Positions 57,001-64,000 of a stretch of 64,000 nt of DNA are shown one piece after another. The notes under the pieces were generated by a model. It was not told the origin of the DNA. It ran no database searches and worked only from the letters and a program-made list of their open reading frames with translations. Position 1 is the first letter of the stretch; each line of letters begins with the position of its first letter. The position numbers and the translations under genes were made by a program. The stretch comes from Asterochloris sp. CNOR1 (Eukaryota > Chlorophyta > Trebouxiophyceae > Trebouxiales > Trebouxiaceae): NCBI GenBank assembly GCA_963969365.1, contig OZ017751.1:2852001-2916000 (forward strand), written 5' to 3'.

Positions 57001-59493
57001 CACTTTCTTTTCGCTGGTTGCTGCTGCACTAGAGGCAATCCTCTGCAGGCCGCCTTCAGCAACTGGATCCCCATGACACACCTCTCACGACAGGCTGCTC
57101 ACTGCAGGCCTGGGGTCTCAGCAGGGCAGCTCTGGCGAGGCCCTGCTGAGCATGCTCCAGAAGGCCGGAGCTCAGGCACAGGGCGGCAGCATCAACCCCA
57201 TACTTGAGGGCCAGGGACCAGCCAGCCAGCTGCAGCTGGCCGTGCCAGGGCAGCAGGGTGACATAGGGCTCACCTCTGCTGGCAACGGGCAGATTCAGGG
57301 GGCAGGCCTAGGGCCTGGAGTGGGGCCAGTGGTGGCACCACAGCTGAGTCCAGGCTCAGGGTTCATCCTGCAGCAGCACGCGAGCCAGCAGCAGATGCAT
57401 GGCCCCCAGCAGCACCAGCTGAACCAGCAGGCTGGGCAGTTCCTACTGAACCAGCTGCAGAGGGGCGTGCCCCAGGGTGGACCCCAGCAGCAGCAGGCGC
57501 CGCAGCAGCAGCTGATGCAGGGGTGGCCGCAGCAGGGACAGCAGCAAGGTGCGGTCAGGATTCAAAACAGTGGATTTGAACTGCCTTCATAACCTTCCAC
57601 GCATGCAAGATGTGCCCTGGCGTGCTACCCAGCAGACAGCTAATATCAGTGTGCGTGCACAGCTGGGGCTTGCTGTCTTGACTACCCGTGGCCTCCTGGC
57701 ATTGTGCGTGCACCCAGTGCTGTCCAGTCCCAACCTGGCGAAATCCCTCCGCAGTGCAGCAAGACACCAGACAAGGGTTGCTGCCCTGCCACGGGCTTCT
57801 GGCCACCGCCAGACCCTGGATCTCCCATGCATGCAGGCCTGCCGTCCCAACAACAGGGCAGTCTGCTGCTGCAACGCCTGCAGCAACAGCAGCAGCAGCA
57901 GCAGCAGCCACCCCAGCAGGCCCCCTCGCAGCAGCAGGCCGCACACCAGCAGCAGCAGAGGGCCCTGCTGCTGCACCACCTCCAGCAGCAGCAGCAGCTG
58001 CAGCAGCAGAGCCACCAGTACCAGCAGCACCCGCAGCAGGGGGGCCTGCGCCCGACCCTGGCCCCAGGAGAGGCCCTGCTGCAGCAGCTGCGGCAGGCGC
58101 AGCAGCAGCAGGGCCAGCAGGGGCACCAGGCGGTAGGGCAGCTGTCCCCCGAACAGCAGTTCCTGCTGCAGCTGCAGGGCGGGCAGAGGAGTGGGCAGCC
58201 GCCGCAGTCCCCGCAGCTGCCAGGGCAGCAGGCATTCCAGGCACTTCCTGCTGGGGCGGGAGCTGGCAGGGGTGAGCAAGCGTTCGTCCCTGCTGTGCAT
58301 GGGGCGAGCCTCATTCTGGAATGTGTTCTACACCTCAGGTTGTGTTTGGTTGCTTTTCCCAGCCACAGAAAACCCTTGGCGTCATCATCTGGGCCACACT
58401 CTGCATTTTACAAGACTGTCACTGCAATACTTTTGCGAGACTGTCACTCCAGAGCTGCTGGGGTGGCGCACTATTCCTCAAAGCAGCCTTGCTGAGGATC
58501 AGCCATCCTGCCTGCAGGACTGGATCAGACCGGAGCTGCTCTCCTGCAGCAGCTGCAGGGAGCAGCGGCTGCATCTCCTCAGCAGCAGCGCCCTGTGGGG
58601 CAGTGGGCAGGCACCCCTCAGGCCTCCCCGCAGGCTGCCAGGCAGCAGCCGCGACTGCCGTACAGCCCAGACCTGCCGCCCGGCTTCCAAAGCGCAGGCA
58701 AGCGCGGCCTTCCCTCACCACTGCCTGCCTCAGCTACCTGCAGGGACCGCTGTGCTGAAGCTTTGCATTGGATTTGCGGGTTGTTGGGCAACACATGCAA
58801 GTCTGTGGCCCCCCTGCGGTCGATCTGTGTCCCCCTGCATCACACATGCAGAGGCCTGGTGATGACCGGTGCTGACACTGGGGCTGTCTGCTGCAGGCAC
58901 GCCTGTGCAAAGGGGCTTGGGCGGCCCACTGCCAAATTTCACAGCCCTCAGCCCCACCCAGCTGCATGGACTCACTCAGCAGGTGTCACCGGGCTTTCAG
59001 CAGCAGCACCAGATGTTTGGGCACCAGCAGACTGCTGAGCTGCCTTCCCAAAGTGAGCGGTATGCTGCCATCATTGTCAGGAATCGGCCTTGCAGGTTGT
59101 GTCTGATGGTTCCTGCACAGAGGTGCTGACAGGAGGTCAACATGGTGTAATGGCGCCAAGAGAGACAGTGGAATGCTGTGGCATGATGTGACATTTGAGT
59201 CTGATATGATATTCAAGGTATTGACAATGCAAGCGCTCTGACATCATGGGTTTGCATATGCAGGTCCCTCCCATGGGCTCGGGGGAGTGCCTGCCCAGGC
59301 GCAGCCGCCTCAGGGGGGAGGGCAGCCCCTGGGAGCTCTGTGGACCCGCCTGATGGAGCAGCACAGTCAAGAGGCTGCAGCAGGGCGTCAGGGACAACTA
59401 CCGCAGCAGCAGCAGCAGCAACTGCCTCAGCAGCGGCCATCAGGTGCAGCCCCAGAGGCTGACTTCTGGGCCATGCTGCAGGGCAGGAAGTAG
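27055..59493 (+). CDS. XRN1: XRN1, cytoplasmic 5'-3' exoribonuclease
   Basis: Degrades decapped, 5'-monophosphorylated mRNA in the cytoplasm. Exons, each checked for phase: 27055-27303, 28006-28076, 28401-28575, 28858-28991, 29644-29896, 34657-34838, 35321-35425, 35945-36118, 36929-37041, 40150-40236, 40365-40455, 40614-40784, 41767-41958, 42175-42348, 42673-42813, 43040-43135, 43518-43640, 43985-44158, 47100-47289, 47670-47830, 48124-48291, 48626-48833, 49068-49253, 49575-49667, 49849-49904, 52111-52223, then 55478-56330, 56639-56698, 57108-57548, 57837-58271, 58518-58697, 58897-59052 and 59264-59493 (TAG). About 2,080 residues. The phase change between 52223 and 55478 shows that at least one exon is missing there. 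[14 protein letters not shown] and [14 protein letters not shown] mark XRN1 rather than the nuclear XRN2/land-plant XRN4 type. The 5' initiator exon is not certain. Confidence 0.95.
27385..27437 (+). repeat. Decayed copy of an XRN1 exon end with donor, in the following intron
   Basis: CAGAAGCTTCTCATCATGCAG followed by CCCAGTGGTGAG (shared register) parallels CAGAAGCTGCTGTTCATGGC followed by AGTCGATGGTAAG at the end of exon 27055-27303. The copy keeps a GT donor (GTGAGT). Confidence 0.5.
28710..28850 (+). repeat. Tandem repeat, about 34-bp unit, three copies
   Basis: Units start at about 28714, 28780 and 28814. Core: GCCATCTTGCATCTCAGCTC followed by ACCC. It lies just upstream of the XRN1 exon that starts at 28858. 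Confidence 0.8.
29503..29600 (+). repeat. Decayed copy of the XRN1 exon at 29644, in the upstream intron
   Basis: AACTTCTGCCTGCTGTTCGA, then GGTTGTGAGCTTCAGCAGCGG, parallels CACTTCTGCCTGCTGCGCGA, then GGTCGTTAATTTCAGCGGGGG. It reads [14 protein letters not shown] against [14 protein letters not shown]. The stretch stays open but is out of frame with the real exon. It is followed directly by a perfect 18-bp tandem at 29593-29628. Confidence 0.75.
29593..29628 (+). repeat. Perfect tandem duplication of 18 bp
   Basis: AGATCCATCATCTGGTTC occurs twice without a gap, immediately upstream of the acceptor of the XRN1 exon that starts at 29644. Confidence 0.9.
30785..31610 (+). repeat. Tandem array, about 185-bp unit, five copies
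   Basis: Units begin at about 30785, 30951, 31138, 31322 and 31512 with GCACCTTG or GCACCCTC, giving periods of 166, 187, 184 and 190. Each has a GTCAGAGCAGCAGCAAG-like block, then CTGAT.TGGCAGGGTG, then a TTGCA.CCAA.TGCAGGAG block. Copies are clearly diverged, so the array is not very recent. Confidence 0.85.
31620..31705 (+). repeat. Short tandem array, about 30-bp unit, three copies
   Basis: The phrase TCCTGCAGCTGTCAGGCTGG recurs with small changes: GATCCTGCAGCTGTCAGGCT, then AGTCCTGCAGCTGTCAGCCT, then GTATTGCAGCTGCCAGCCAG. It directly follows the 185-bp array. Confidence 0.8.
32492..32590 (+). repeat. Near-perfect inverted repeat, stem about 32 bp, loop about 30
   Basis: The left arm, 32492-32527, contains CCCACCCATGAGGGGGCACT and then GCCTGCTGGT. 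The right arm, 32558-32590, is its complement: ACCAGCAGGCAGTGCCCCTC and then ATGGGTGGG, with one extra G in the left arm. A third, less perfect copy of the left arm lies at about 32624-32660 (CCCCACCCTTGAGGGGCGCT). Transcribed within XRN1 pre-mRNA it would fold into a long hairpin. Confidence 0.85.
34332..34376 (+). repeat. Decayed copy of an XRN1 exon start with acceptor and stop (poison-exon-like)
   Basis: CTGCAG-CCCTGCCAGACCTGGAC repeats CTGCAG-CCCTGCCCACTCTGGAC of the real exon 300 bases downstream. Spliced at the retained TGCAG in phase, it reads [12 protein letters not shown] and then TAA (34371-34373), where the real exon reads [12 protein letters not shown]. Confidence 0.75.
36557..36830 (+). 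repeat. Tandem array, about 100-bp unit, three copies
   Basis: Units begin at about 36557, 36651 and 36756. Shared phrases are GCTTGAGG.TGGCTG, GCCCCAGCA.CT..TGGCTGC and CCTGCAGGCCTG. It lies in the XRN1 intron 36119-36928, in which I see nothing else. Confidence 0.75.
37042..40149 (+). other. Large XRN1 intron (3.1 kb)
   Basis: Donor GTAGGG, acceptor CTGCAG. It splits the conserved Tyr-rich stretch [12 protein letters not shown]. It contains a dispersed direct repeat: 38731-38945 matches 39213-39415 (GCCTCCAGCTGACTTC, then CACATGAGAT / TACATGAGAT, GTGACAGGCAGA, and CCTCATGCAC.TGT). No coding exon is supported. Confidence 0.65.
40236..40237 (+). other. GC donor splice site in XRN1
   Basis: The exon ends GACATCAG at 40236 and the intron starts GCAAGG. 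The next exon, 40365-40455, restores [10 protein letters not shown] in phase, matching the family. AG-GCAAG is the usual strong context for GC-AG introns. Confidence 0.85.
40887..40972 (+). repeat. Decayed copy of an XRN1 exon end in the following intron
   Basis: AGCAGCGCCTGCTGACCGAG, then CCCAGCTCGTGATGCCAACT and CAGCTGAA, parallels AGCAGCGCCTGCTGACTGCC, then GCCCAGTCTGTGACGCCAGC and CCAGCTGCACAAG at the end of exon 40614-40784. The donor is lost in the copy. Confidence 0.75.
43301..43368 (+). repeat. Decayed copy of an XRN1 exon start with acceptor and stop (poison-exon-like)
   Basis: After CCGCAG at 43300 the copy aligns without gaps to the first 18 codons of exon 43518-43640, 40 of 54 bases identical by my count. 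It reads [18 protein letters not shown] against [21 protein letters not shown] follows in frame at 43355-43357. Acceptor and phase are both kept. Confidence 0.8.
44159..47099 (+). other. Large XRN1 intron (2.9 kb)
   Basis: Donor GTGGGT, acceptor CTGCAG. It contains a 9-bp perfect inverted repeat with a one-base loop at 45673-45691, a 9-bp hairpin around 44870-44896 (GCTCTTCAA...TTGAAGAGC) and the poly-C tract. Open frames of up to about 300 codons near 46416-47312 overlap the next exon in another frame and look fortuitous. No nested gene is supported. Confidence 0.6.
45744..45781 (+). repeat. Poly-C tract
   Basis: Twenty-five C, one T, then twelve C, in a non-coding intron. The length is likely to be unreliable in any assembly. 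Confidence 0.95.
48833..48834 (+). other. GC donor splice site in XRN1
   Basis: The exon ends AGGAACACAG and the intron begins GCAAGC. The next exon at 49068 (acceptor GCTGCAG) restores [12 protein letters not shown] in phase, inside the SH3-like region. Confidence 0.85.
49253..49254 (+). other. Probable GC donor splice site in XRN1
   Basis: The exon ends GCGCTGCCAG and the intron begins GCGAGT. The next exon, 49575-49667, joins in phase, but family conservation is weak here, so this is less certain than the other GC donors. Confidence 0.55.
49905..52110 (+). other. XRN1 intron (2.2 kb)
   Basis: Between exons 49849-49904 and 52111-52223, both phase 0. Open frames such as the one at 50133-50711 have no resemblance to known proteins and no consistent splice context. 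I see no other feature. Confidence 0.5.
52224..55477 (+). other. XRN1 intron(s) with a tandem array; at least one exon not found
   Basis: Incoming phase is 2 and outgoing phase 0, so one or more exons with a total length of 1 modulo 3 must lie here; I could not identify them. The 52380-53170 stretch is a tandem array. No other feature is clear. Confidence 0.5.
52380..53170 (+). repeat. Tandem array, about 360-bp unit, two to three copies
   Basis: GATGTTGGGGGCTGA recurs at about 52393 and 52801, followed by GGCCACAGAGGTGGGCT. TGTGATGGTG.GGCA recurs at about 52640 and 53000, followed by CCAGGTCA and CAGTGTCCTGGA. TGCTCACCATG.G recurs at about 52740 and 53102, followed by TGGTCTTGGCCA or CGGTCTTGGCCA. 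Spacing is about 360-400 bp. Confidence 0.7.
58697..58698 (+). other. GC donor splice site in XRN1
   Basis: The exon ends AAAGCGCAG and the intron begins GCAAGC. The next exon, 58897-59052, joins in phase as [13 protein letters not shown]. Confidence 0.75.
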
Positions 59494-60456
59494 ACAGTCC
59501 AATTTGGGTACACACAGCACCACCCCATATTCTTTCCCATGACAAAAGCCTGTCCAGCTGGTGACGCTTGGCTATGTGTTCAAATTTGCTCAAACATCAT
59601 GTCCTATTTATTTCAGCAGCAACACTTCCACTATGACAAAGCTTGGGCCCTAGATGCATCCCTCTTCCATACTACCTGGTGCCAAGCATCATAATTGCAG
59701 GGTGGTCCAGTTGACTCATGCTACATGAAGTTGGAGGCTTGCTAGGCTCCTCAAGCAATCTTGTGAAAAGGGAAGGTCCGTAGAAGGACAAGGAGGGCAG
59801 TGTGGCATTTTGGATCAAGTCCGCAATCAACCTGCCAAGATTAGACTTTGCATCAATGCATGCTGCTCATGGAAATCCTTTGAAGCATGATGGAAGGCAT
59901 ACTGTCATGGGCGCAACCAGCATGATGAAAGGCATACTGTTTTGGGCGCAACCAGCATCAATTCATGATACTGTCCAGATGCCTGCTGTCGACAGCGATG
60001 ACATTTTTTTGTGAATTTATTGCGCGAACTCAGCTGGCCACTTATGGTTGTAAGTTTGTGTAGGCATGCCTCATTGGGGAAGACTTCATGCAATGTCAGA
60101 ATGGTGCACATCAACATCTTGATGCAAGTCATTGTTGTGGGCTCAATGCAAGCTGGCACTGCATCTACACAGTGGAAACTTCTCTGCAAAACGACTACTC
60201 TTTCTACATGGGTCAGCTTGAGTGCGCACTCATGCTCCTCTACTTGATTGCTTGCGCATTCAGCATCACCACCTATACACAACAGACACAGACACAGCTC
60301 AGCCTTTGAGCGTGCACTGGCGCCTTGAAGGATGCCTGTACTTGCAAAACTGGCGGCACGGCAAACCTTGCAGGGCAAGCCCTGTCCAGTCCAGCAAACA
60401 CACACCTCCTGCTGCACAGGTACCTGCCCATAGCTAAGCTTGGTACACATGCCCAC
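59494..60456. other. Intergenic gap between convergent XRN1 and type II NAD(P)H dehydrogenase genes
   Basis: This holds the 3' ends of both genes. The dehydrogenase may have a further tiny last exon here, or read on to about 60273. A 34-bp direct repeat lies at 59889-59958. Nothing else is supported. Confidence 0.5.
59889..59958 (+). repeat. Direct repeat of about 34 bp
   Basis: GATGGAAGGCATACTGTCAT then GGGCGCAACCAGCAT, and GATGAAAGGCATACTGTTTT then GGGCGCAACCAGCAT, at 59889 and 59925. Spacing is 36 bp. Confidence 0.85.
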
Positions 60457-63400
60457 CTGCTCATATCTCGCCCAAACAGGATTGTGGTAAGCCAATTCAG
60501 CATGACATAGATCCTGTTGTTGATGGATCCCAGACGAGTGAGGTAGGCACTGCGCCAGGCTACCCAGCTCCAAAATCCCGACAGGTTGAGCCAGGGGCGC
60601 TTTGCATCGCCAAGAGCCAGCACCGCGCCGTGGCTGCCTGCAAATAAGTGCTTGAGCCATTCTATGTGCTGCATATGCTTGGAAGGTTGAGAATCAGACG
60701 CAGGCGCCTGGCATTGCATGAGGCCAGCACCGCGCAGAGGTGCAGACAAAGCAGTGCCTGCCATATGCCTTGGGGCAGCTATGTGCCGCACAAGCCCACA
60801 GACAGAAGTGTGGCTGCCTCCTGATGCTGCAGGTGTTTGAAAGGTGTAGGCAGGGGCTCCTGAGTTTGCTTGGGGCGAGCATTGCGCAACGGCCACCTGC
60901 AGGCACAGCAAAAGCAATGCCTACAGGTACGCTCCCTGTTGCAGCTGAGTGCTCTACGAGCCGGTTGTGCTGCAGGCATTGCAAGATGCATGAGATGCTG
61001 AGGGCTGGGCATCCACCTGCGTCCTGACAGACTTCAGCCATACTGGCCTTTCACAAATGTATATGTGCTTGTCTTGCAGCAGGCAAGGCAACACTGCCTG
61101 CTAATGGCAGATGGTGTGTGGGCCCTGGCCGTGGCGCCATGTGGACTGTAGCAGTGTCGTCTTGAGAATTTGGCGGCAGGCTCGCAAACTTGCTGGGAGT
61201 CATGCTGCTTGGAAGCCGACTGAGTTGCTGGCAATCGAGGGGCAGGGTGGCCCCCACAGAGTAAGTCCACAAAGACTGGAGGCCAGTCTACCAACGGCTT
61301 GCCCCCAGCAAGCTCCTCCCCTTGATAGCGTTGTGCTGATGCACTGCTGCAGCCCACCAGCTGCCATGCCGCCAGGTCATCATCGCACTACATATGGGCT
61401 TAAGCCGCTTGATTTCCAAGGGCAGTGTGGCACCCACAGCGTGGACCTGCTATGAAGCGGCTTGCTTAGAAGGGCAGTTTGGCCTTCTCAGAGTGGGCTT
61501 GCACCGATGGGAGGCCATCTGCCTTAAGCACACTCTTCCCCTGTACAAGGCAGATCCGGGCTCTGCAGTCTGTGCAACGCCAAAAAGACTGCCAGCTCAC
61601 TCAAACTGTTTGAGCTACGTAGAGTGGCATGGCACCCTGTAAACTCCATGCTCAAGGGCTGTGCTGCAGCACCCTGGCTGTGAGGCCGCCCAGCTCACCG
61701 ACTTGCGCCATGGAGCCCAGCTGCTTAAACTCAAAGGGCGGCATGGCGGCTGCCTGGCTCTTTCCCTGGGCCAGCTTGTTCAGTTCCTTTGCCAGGTAGG
61801 CGCCCTGCTGCTCAGCCACCTGCACAGCGGATTGTTGCCAGGTGATTTCAAGCAGTTTGTGGGGGCTGGCCTGCTGCTCGGCGCCCCGCAGGGCGCACAC
61901 AGCAGAGCCTATGTTTCAGCACGTCTGGCCTGTTTATCAAGATTCTCCCCAGGTATTCGGCCACCTTCTGTAAGCAAGAAAATAAGGTGTACTCGGTGTC
62001 AGGAAGCGTCTTGTGCCAAGGCACTCTTGCCCTGCTGCTCAGGCATCTCCACTGAAACTGCCATGCAGGATTGCCTGCTCTCACTGCTATGCCTGTGTTG
62101 TGTTGTACAATGCTGAGAAATGAGTACAGTGGCGTATGGCTGCAACACATGCTGCCCTTGAGTTCAGCAAGCCCAGCCACGGTGCACGCAGCACCACATG
62201 GGATGCAGTGTCATGATGCTGTGTGTCTTGCCGACGAAGCAGACTCTCAGGCCTCACCTGGGCTAGCGCTGGGAGGGGCTTGTCAGGATTTGCACTGCAG
62301 CCAGCAGGACACAAGCATGAGCAGTGTGGCACGGCAGCATAAGCAGTGTGGCACGGCACGCAGCAATCTGAGTATGGACTGGCTAGCAGCAAGTTAACCT
62401 GCATTCGCAGAGCCAAAGAGCCAGCTGGGCACATCATAGCTCTGGGGCTCATTTGGGAATGCCATGCCATGGTGCCAGGGCCTGGACACAGCAATGAGGT
62501 CTCACCAACAGTCTCCCAGGGCATAGATGCGAGACACAGGTGTGAGCTGTTCTGGTGCAGCCTCTCCCGGCTCTCGGGTCTCAGACCTCCCATCTGTCTC
62601 GACCTGCACAATGTCCAAGACACTGTTGCACACCTGCTGTGGCAAGCGCAGATCCTGCACAGGCTTCTTGCCAACCTGCCTCCCTTGCAGAATGTGTCAT
62701 CACAACTCTGACTATACCAAGGCAAAGTAACTACAGATTTGCTTTCTGCATGGCAGAGCCCAGTCAGCCCTTCAGCAAGGCGTGCAGAACAGCAGCCTTG
62801 GGAGTCTAGTGGCAGCTTGGATCCCACAGCAACACTTGTTTTGCAACAGGCAGCATCACGTCCCAGAGATGCTCACGTCCTCAGGCCTGCGTGGCTGCTC
62901 CTCAGCGCCAGGCGAGCGTGCCGCCTGCAGGACGCGCAGGCTTGAGTCCACCGCGATGCGCCCCTTTGCCGTCTTCGCAAAGTTGAGGGAGGTTGTGAAC
63001 TTTGTTGGCCCCACTCCTGCAATGAGAGATCTGCTCAGACCAGCAGTGACTACAGCAGGCTGCAGGTGCAGCTTGATTGTAATTGCATCCTTGAGGGGTC
63101 CGTGCCTGCGTTGCAGTCCGTCAAGCACTATTGTCACTGTGCAATGGTCGCCCCACCAGCATCAGCAATGTTGGCACAGCCACAAGTCATTGTGGTCACA
63201 GCAGGCAAGCTGGGGGTAAGGGAGGCTCACTTGACATGCCTCGCCGTCACAGAAGCTGCCCGGCAAAGTCTTTTGTGGATGGCTCATGCAGCTGATGCAG
63301 GGCACCCCAGTCCTGGGCAACCTGGCAGCACTTGCGCCGCCAACCTGCCTCAGGCATGCAGGCACACATACAACAGTCCCAACCCACCTGTGCTCCAGAC

Positions 63401-64000
63401 GGCCAGGCCAAAGTCCATCTCCTCGCCGTTGGTTAGTTTGCAGTGCTTGGGGTGAACCTCTTTCACCATGCCCTGCAGCACATACGGAAGCCTGTGCTGC
63501 ACTGTACTTGGTGTGAGATAGTAAAGTAGGAGCTTGCAAGACAGCACAGGAGCGAGCCGACCCCTGCATCTAGCCTCCGCGCAGGACAGCTTCTCACATG
63601 CATGAAGGCGCTGCAGTGTAAGGCAGTGTGGCACTGCGTGCTGACCTGCAGTGAAGCCATGATGCCAGTCTACTGGCAAAGCACCTGCCAAAGCAGACTG
63701 GCAAGCAGCCAGCCAGGCCCACACGCACCAGATGGGCTTCTTTGGGGGGTCTTAGTGCGAGCAGCGTACTGCCGCCACTGTCCATCAAAGTTCGCAATGA
63801 GCAAGTTCCACCACTTTGCTGCTCCATTCAAATGGCAGCCAAGTGGACCCAAAAGGGAGGCCGGACCCACCTGCACCAGGTGGACCCCTGCACGGGTCAG
63901 CTTGCGGGCAGCATACTGCCTGAGGCGCCCGTCAAAGCTGCCCAGCAGCTCCTGCGCCTCCACCAGGGTGACCCTGCACAGGCACTGGTGGGTGACTCCC
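60457..64000 (-). CDS. Type II NAD(P)H dehydrogenase (alternative NADH:quinone oxidoreductase), C-terminal half
   Basis: Oxidises NAD(P)H and reduces quinone without pumping protons, normally on a mitochondrial (or plastid) membrane. Exons, in transcript order: 63973-63871, 63472-63388, 63016-62877, 62546-62506, 62294-62258, 61819-61699, 60637-60457, all joining in phase. They give VTLVEAQELLGSFD and YAARKLTRAGVHLVQ (end of the NADH domain), MVKEVHPKHCKLTNGEEMD then LAVWSTG, GPTKFTTSL, the FAD-site signature RIYALGDCCANPDKPLPALAQ (split by two introns), VAEQQGAYLAKELN, FEFKQLGSMAQVG, and the amphipathic membrane-binding tail SGFWSWVAWRSAYLTRLGS with ILFGRDMSR. No EF-hand insert appears between the domains in this part, so it resembles the NDA/NDC class rather than NDB. 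The N-terminus and targeting peptide lie beyond the right edge. The last codons after GRDMSR are unresolved. Confidence 0.92.
61190..61500 (-). repeat. Three decayed copies of an NAD(P)H dehydrogenase exon segment in the following intron
   Basis: On the minus strand, GCCACACTGCCCTTGGAAAT then CAAGCGGCTTA (about 61405-61437), GCCAAACTGCCCTTCTAAGC (about 61462-61485), and GGCCACCCTGCCCCTCGATT (about 61230-61250) echo GCCATGCCGCCCTTTGAGTT then TAAGCAGCTGG in exon 61699-61819. The first copy matches at about two thirds of positions; the others are weaker. Confidence 0.45.
63712..63830 (-). repeat. Decayed copy of an NAD(P)H dehydrogenase exon with donor, in the following intron
   Basis: On the minus strand the copy reads AACTTTGATGGACAGTGGCG then GCAGTACGCTGCTCGCACTA. 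The real exon, 63871-63973, reads AGCTTTGACGGGCGCCTCAG then GCAGTATGCTGCCCGCAAGC. The translation NLLIANFDGQWRQYAARTK mirrors ELLGSFDGRLRQYAARKL. The boundary CATCTGGTGC.. then GTGGG. is kept as well, so the copy includes the donor. Confidence 0.8.

Larger units (their letters stand above)
52111..59493 (+). other. XRN1: XRN1 C-terminal Gln/Pro/Gly-rich tail
   Basis: The tail begins with a small exon, [17 protein letters not shown] (52111-52223, donor GTAAGG). It continues with a basic/Gly-Ala segment ([17 protein letters not shown]), then long Gln-rich exons with a run of ten CAG/CAA codons near 57880-57909 and recurring phrases such as [13 protein letters not shown] and LLQQLR. It ends [12 protein letters not shown] before TAG. 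Low-complexity tails of this kind mediate P-body and decapping contacts in other XRN1 proteins. The terminal D-F-W-x-x-L is a plausible short linear motif, by inference. Confidence 0.8.

Noticed and set aside
57555-58300. Long minus-strand open frames, very Ala- or Leu-rich
   Set aside because: They are antisense shadows of the CAG-rich XRN1 exons; the plus frame matches phase, splice sites and family.
1-64000. Defence-type or mobile-element system, CRISPR array, bacterial operon
   Set aside because: Spliceosomal gene structure throughout; repeats are local tandem copies without regular spacers, and no transposase, reverse transcriptase or integrase signature was seen.

Overview
The window is nuclear DNA of a eukaryote with many introns, most likely a chlorophyte green alga. 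Real coding stretches are short exons, usually 60-250 bases. They are bounded by GT (sometimes GC) donors and by acceptors that nearly all read TGCAG, and they join in phase into recognisable proteins. The plant/algal-type mitochondrial NAD(P)H dehydrogenase, the caffeate/acetylserotonin-type O-methyltransferases and the Ala/Gln-rich nuclear-looking proteins all suit a green alga. The lineage is inference. No tRNA, rRNA, bacterial operon, CRISPR array or complete transposon was seen.

Layout, left to right. (1) 1-1654 (+): 3' part of a gene I do not recognise. (2) 2470-8962 (+): a recent tandem duplication of about 3.5 kb carrying two class II O-methyltransferase genes. Each copy has its own reading-frame lesions. 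(3) 9737-13448 (+): a multi-exon gene with SAC3/PCI-like exons. (4) about 14577-18434 (+): an Ala/Pro/Ser-rich protein whose exons were duplicated internally. (5) 18801-25723 (-): a long Ala/Gln-rich basic protein. Its internal exons are all phase 1-1 modules, with two in-frame TGA codons and one frameshift. (6) 27055-59493 (+): XRN1, the cytoplasmic 5'-3' exoribonuclease, with at least 32 coding exons over more than 32 kb and a Gln-rich C-terminal tail. (7) 60457 to beyond the right edge (-): a type II NAD(P)H dehydrogenase, C-terminal half present.

The genes form no pathway. The unusual feature is how the introns are built. In five different genes I find decayed, recognisable copies of an adjacent exon lying in the neighbouring intron. 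Many introns also hold local tandem arrays with units of 18 to about 360 bp. Together with the tandem methyltransferase pair and the duplicated exon blocks, this suggests that the locus grows by repeated short-range duplication. Two decayed copies in XRN1 keep an acceptor and the correct phase and run into a stop, so they could act as poison exons. At least three, perhaps four, XRN1 introns use GC donors. Several single-base lesions could be real pseudogenisation or base-level assembly errors; reads would decide.

Exon coordinates were worked out by hand from phase, splice consensus and remembered family signatures. They are reliable to the base where a call says so. The methyltransferase second exons, the genes at 9.7-13.4 kb and 14-18 kb, and the XRN1 segment at 52.2-55.5 kb remain incomplete.
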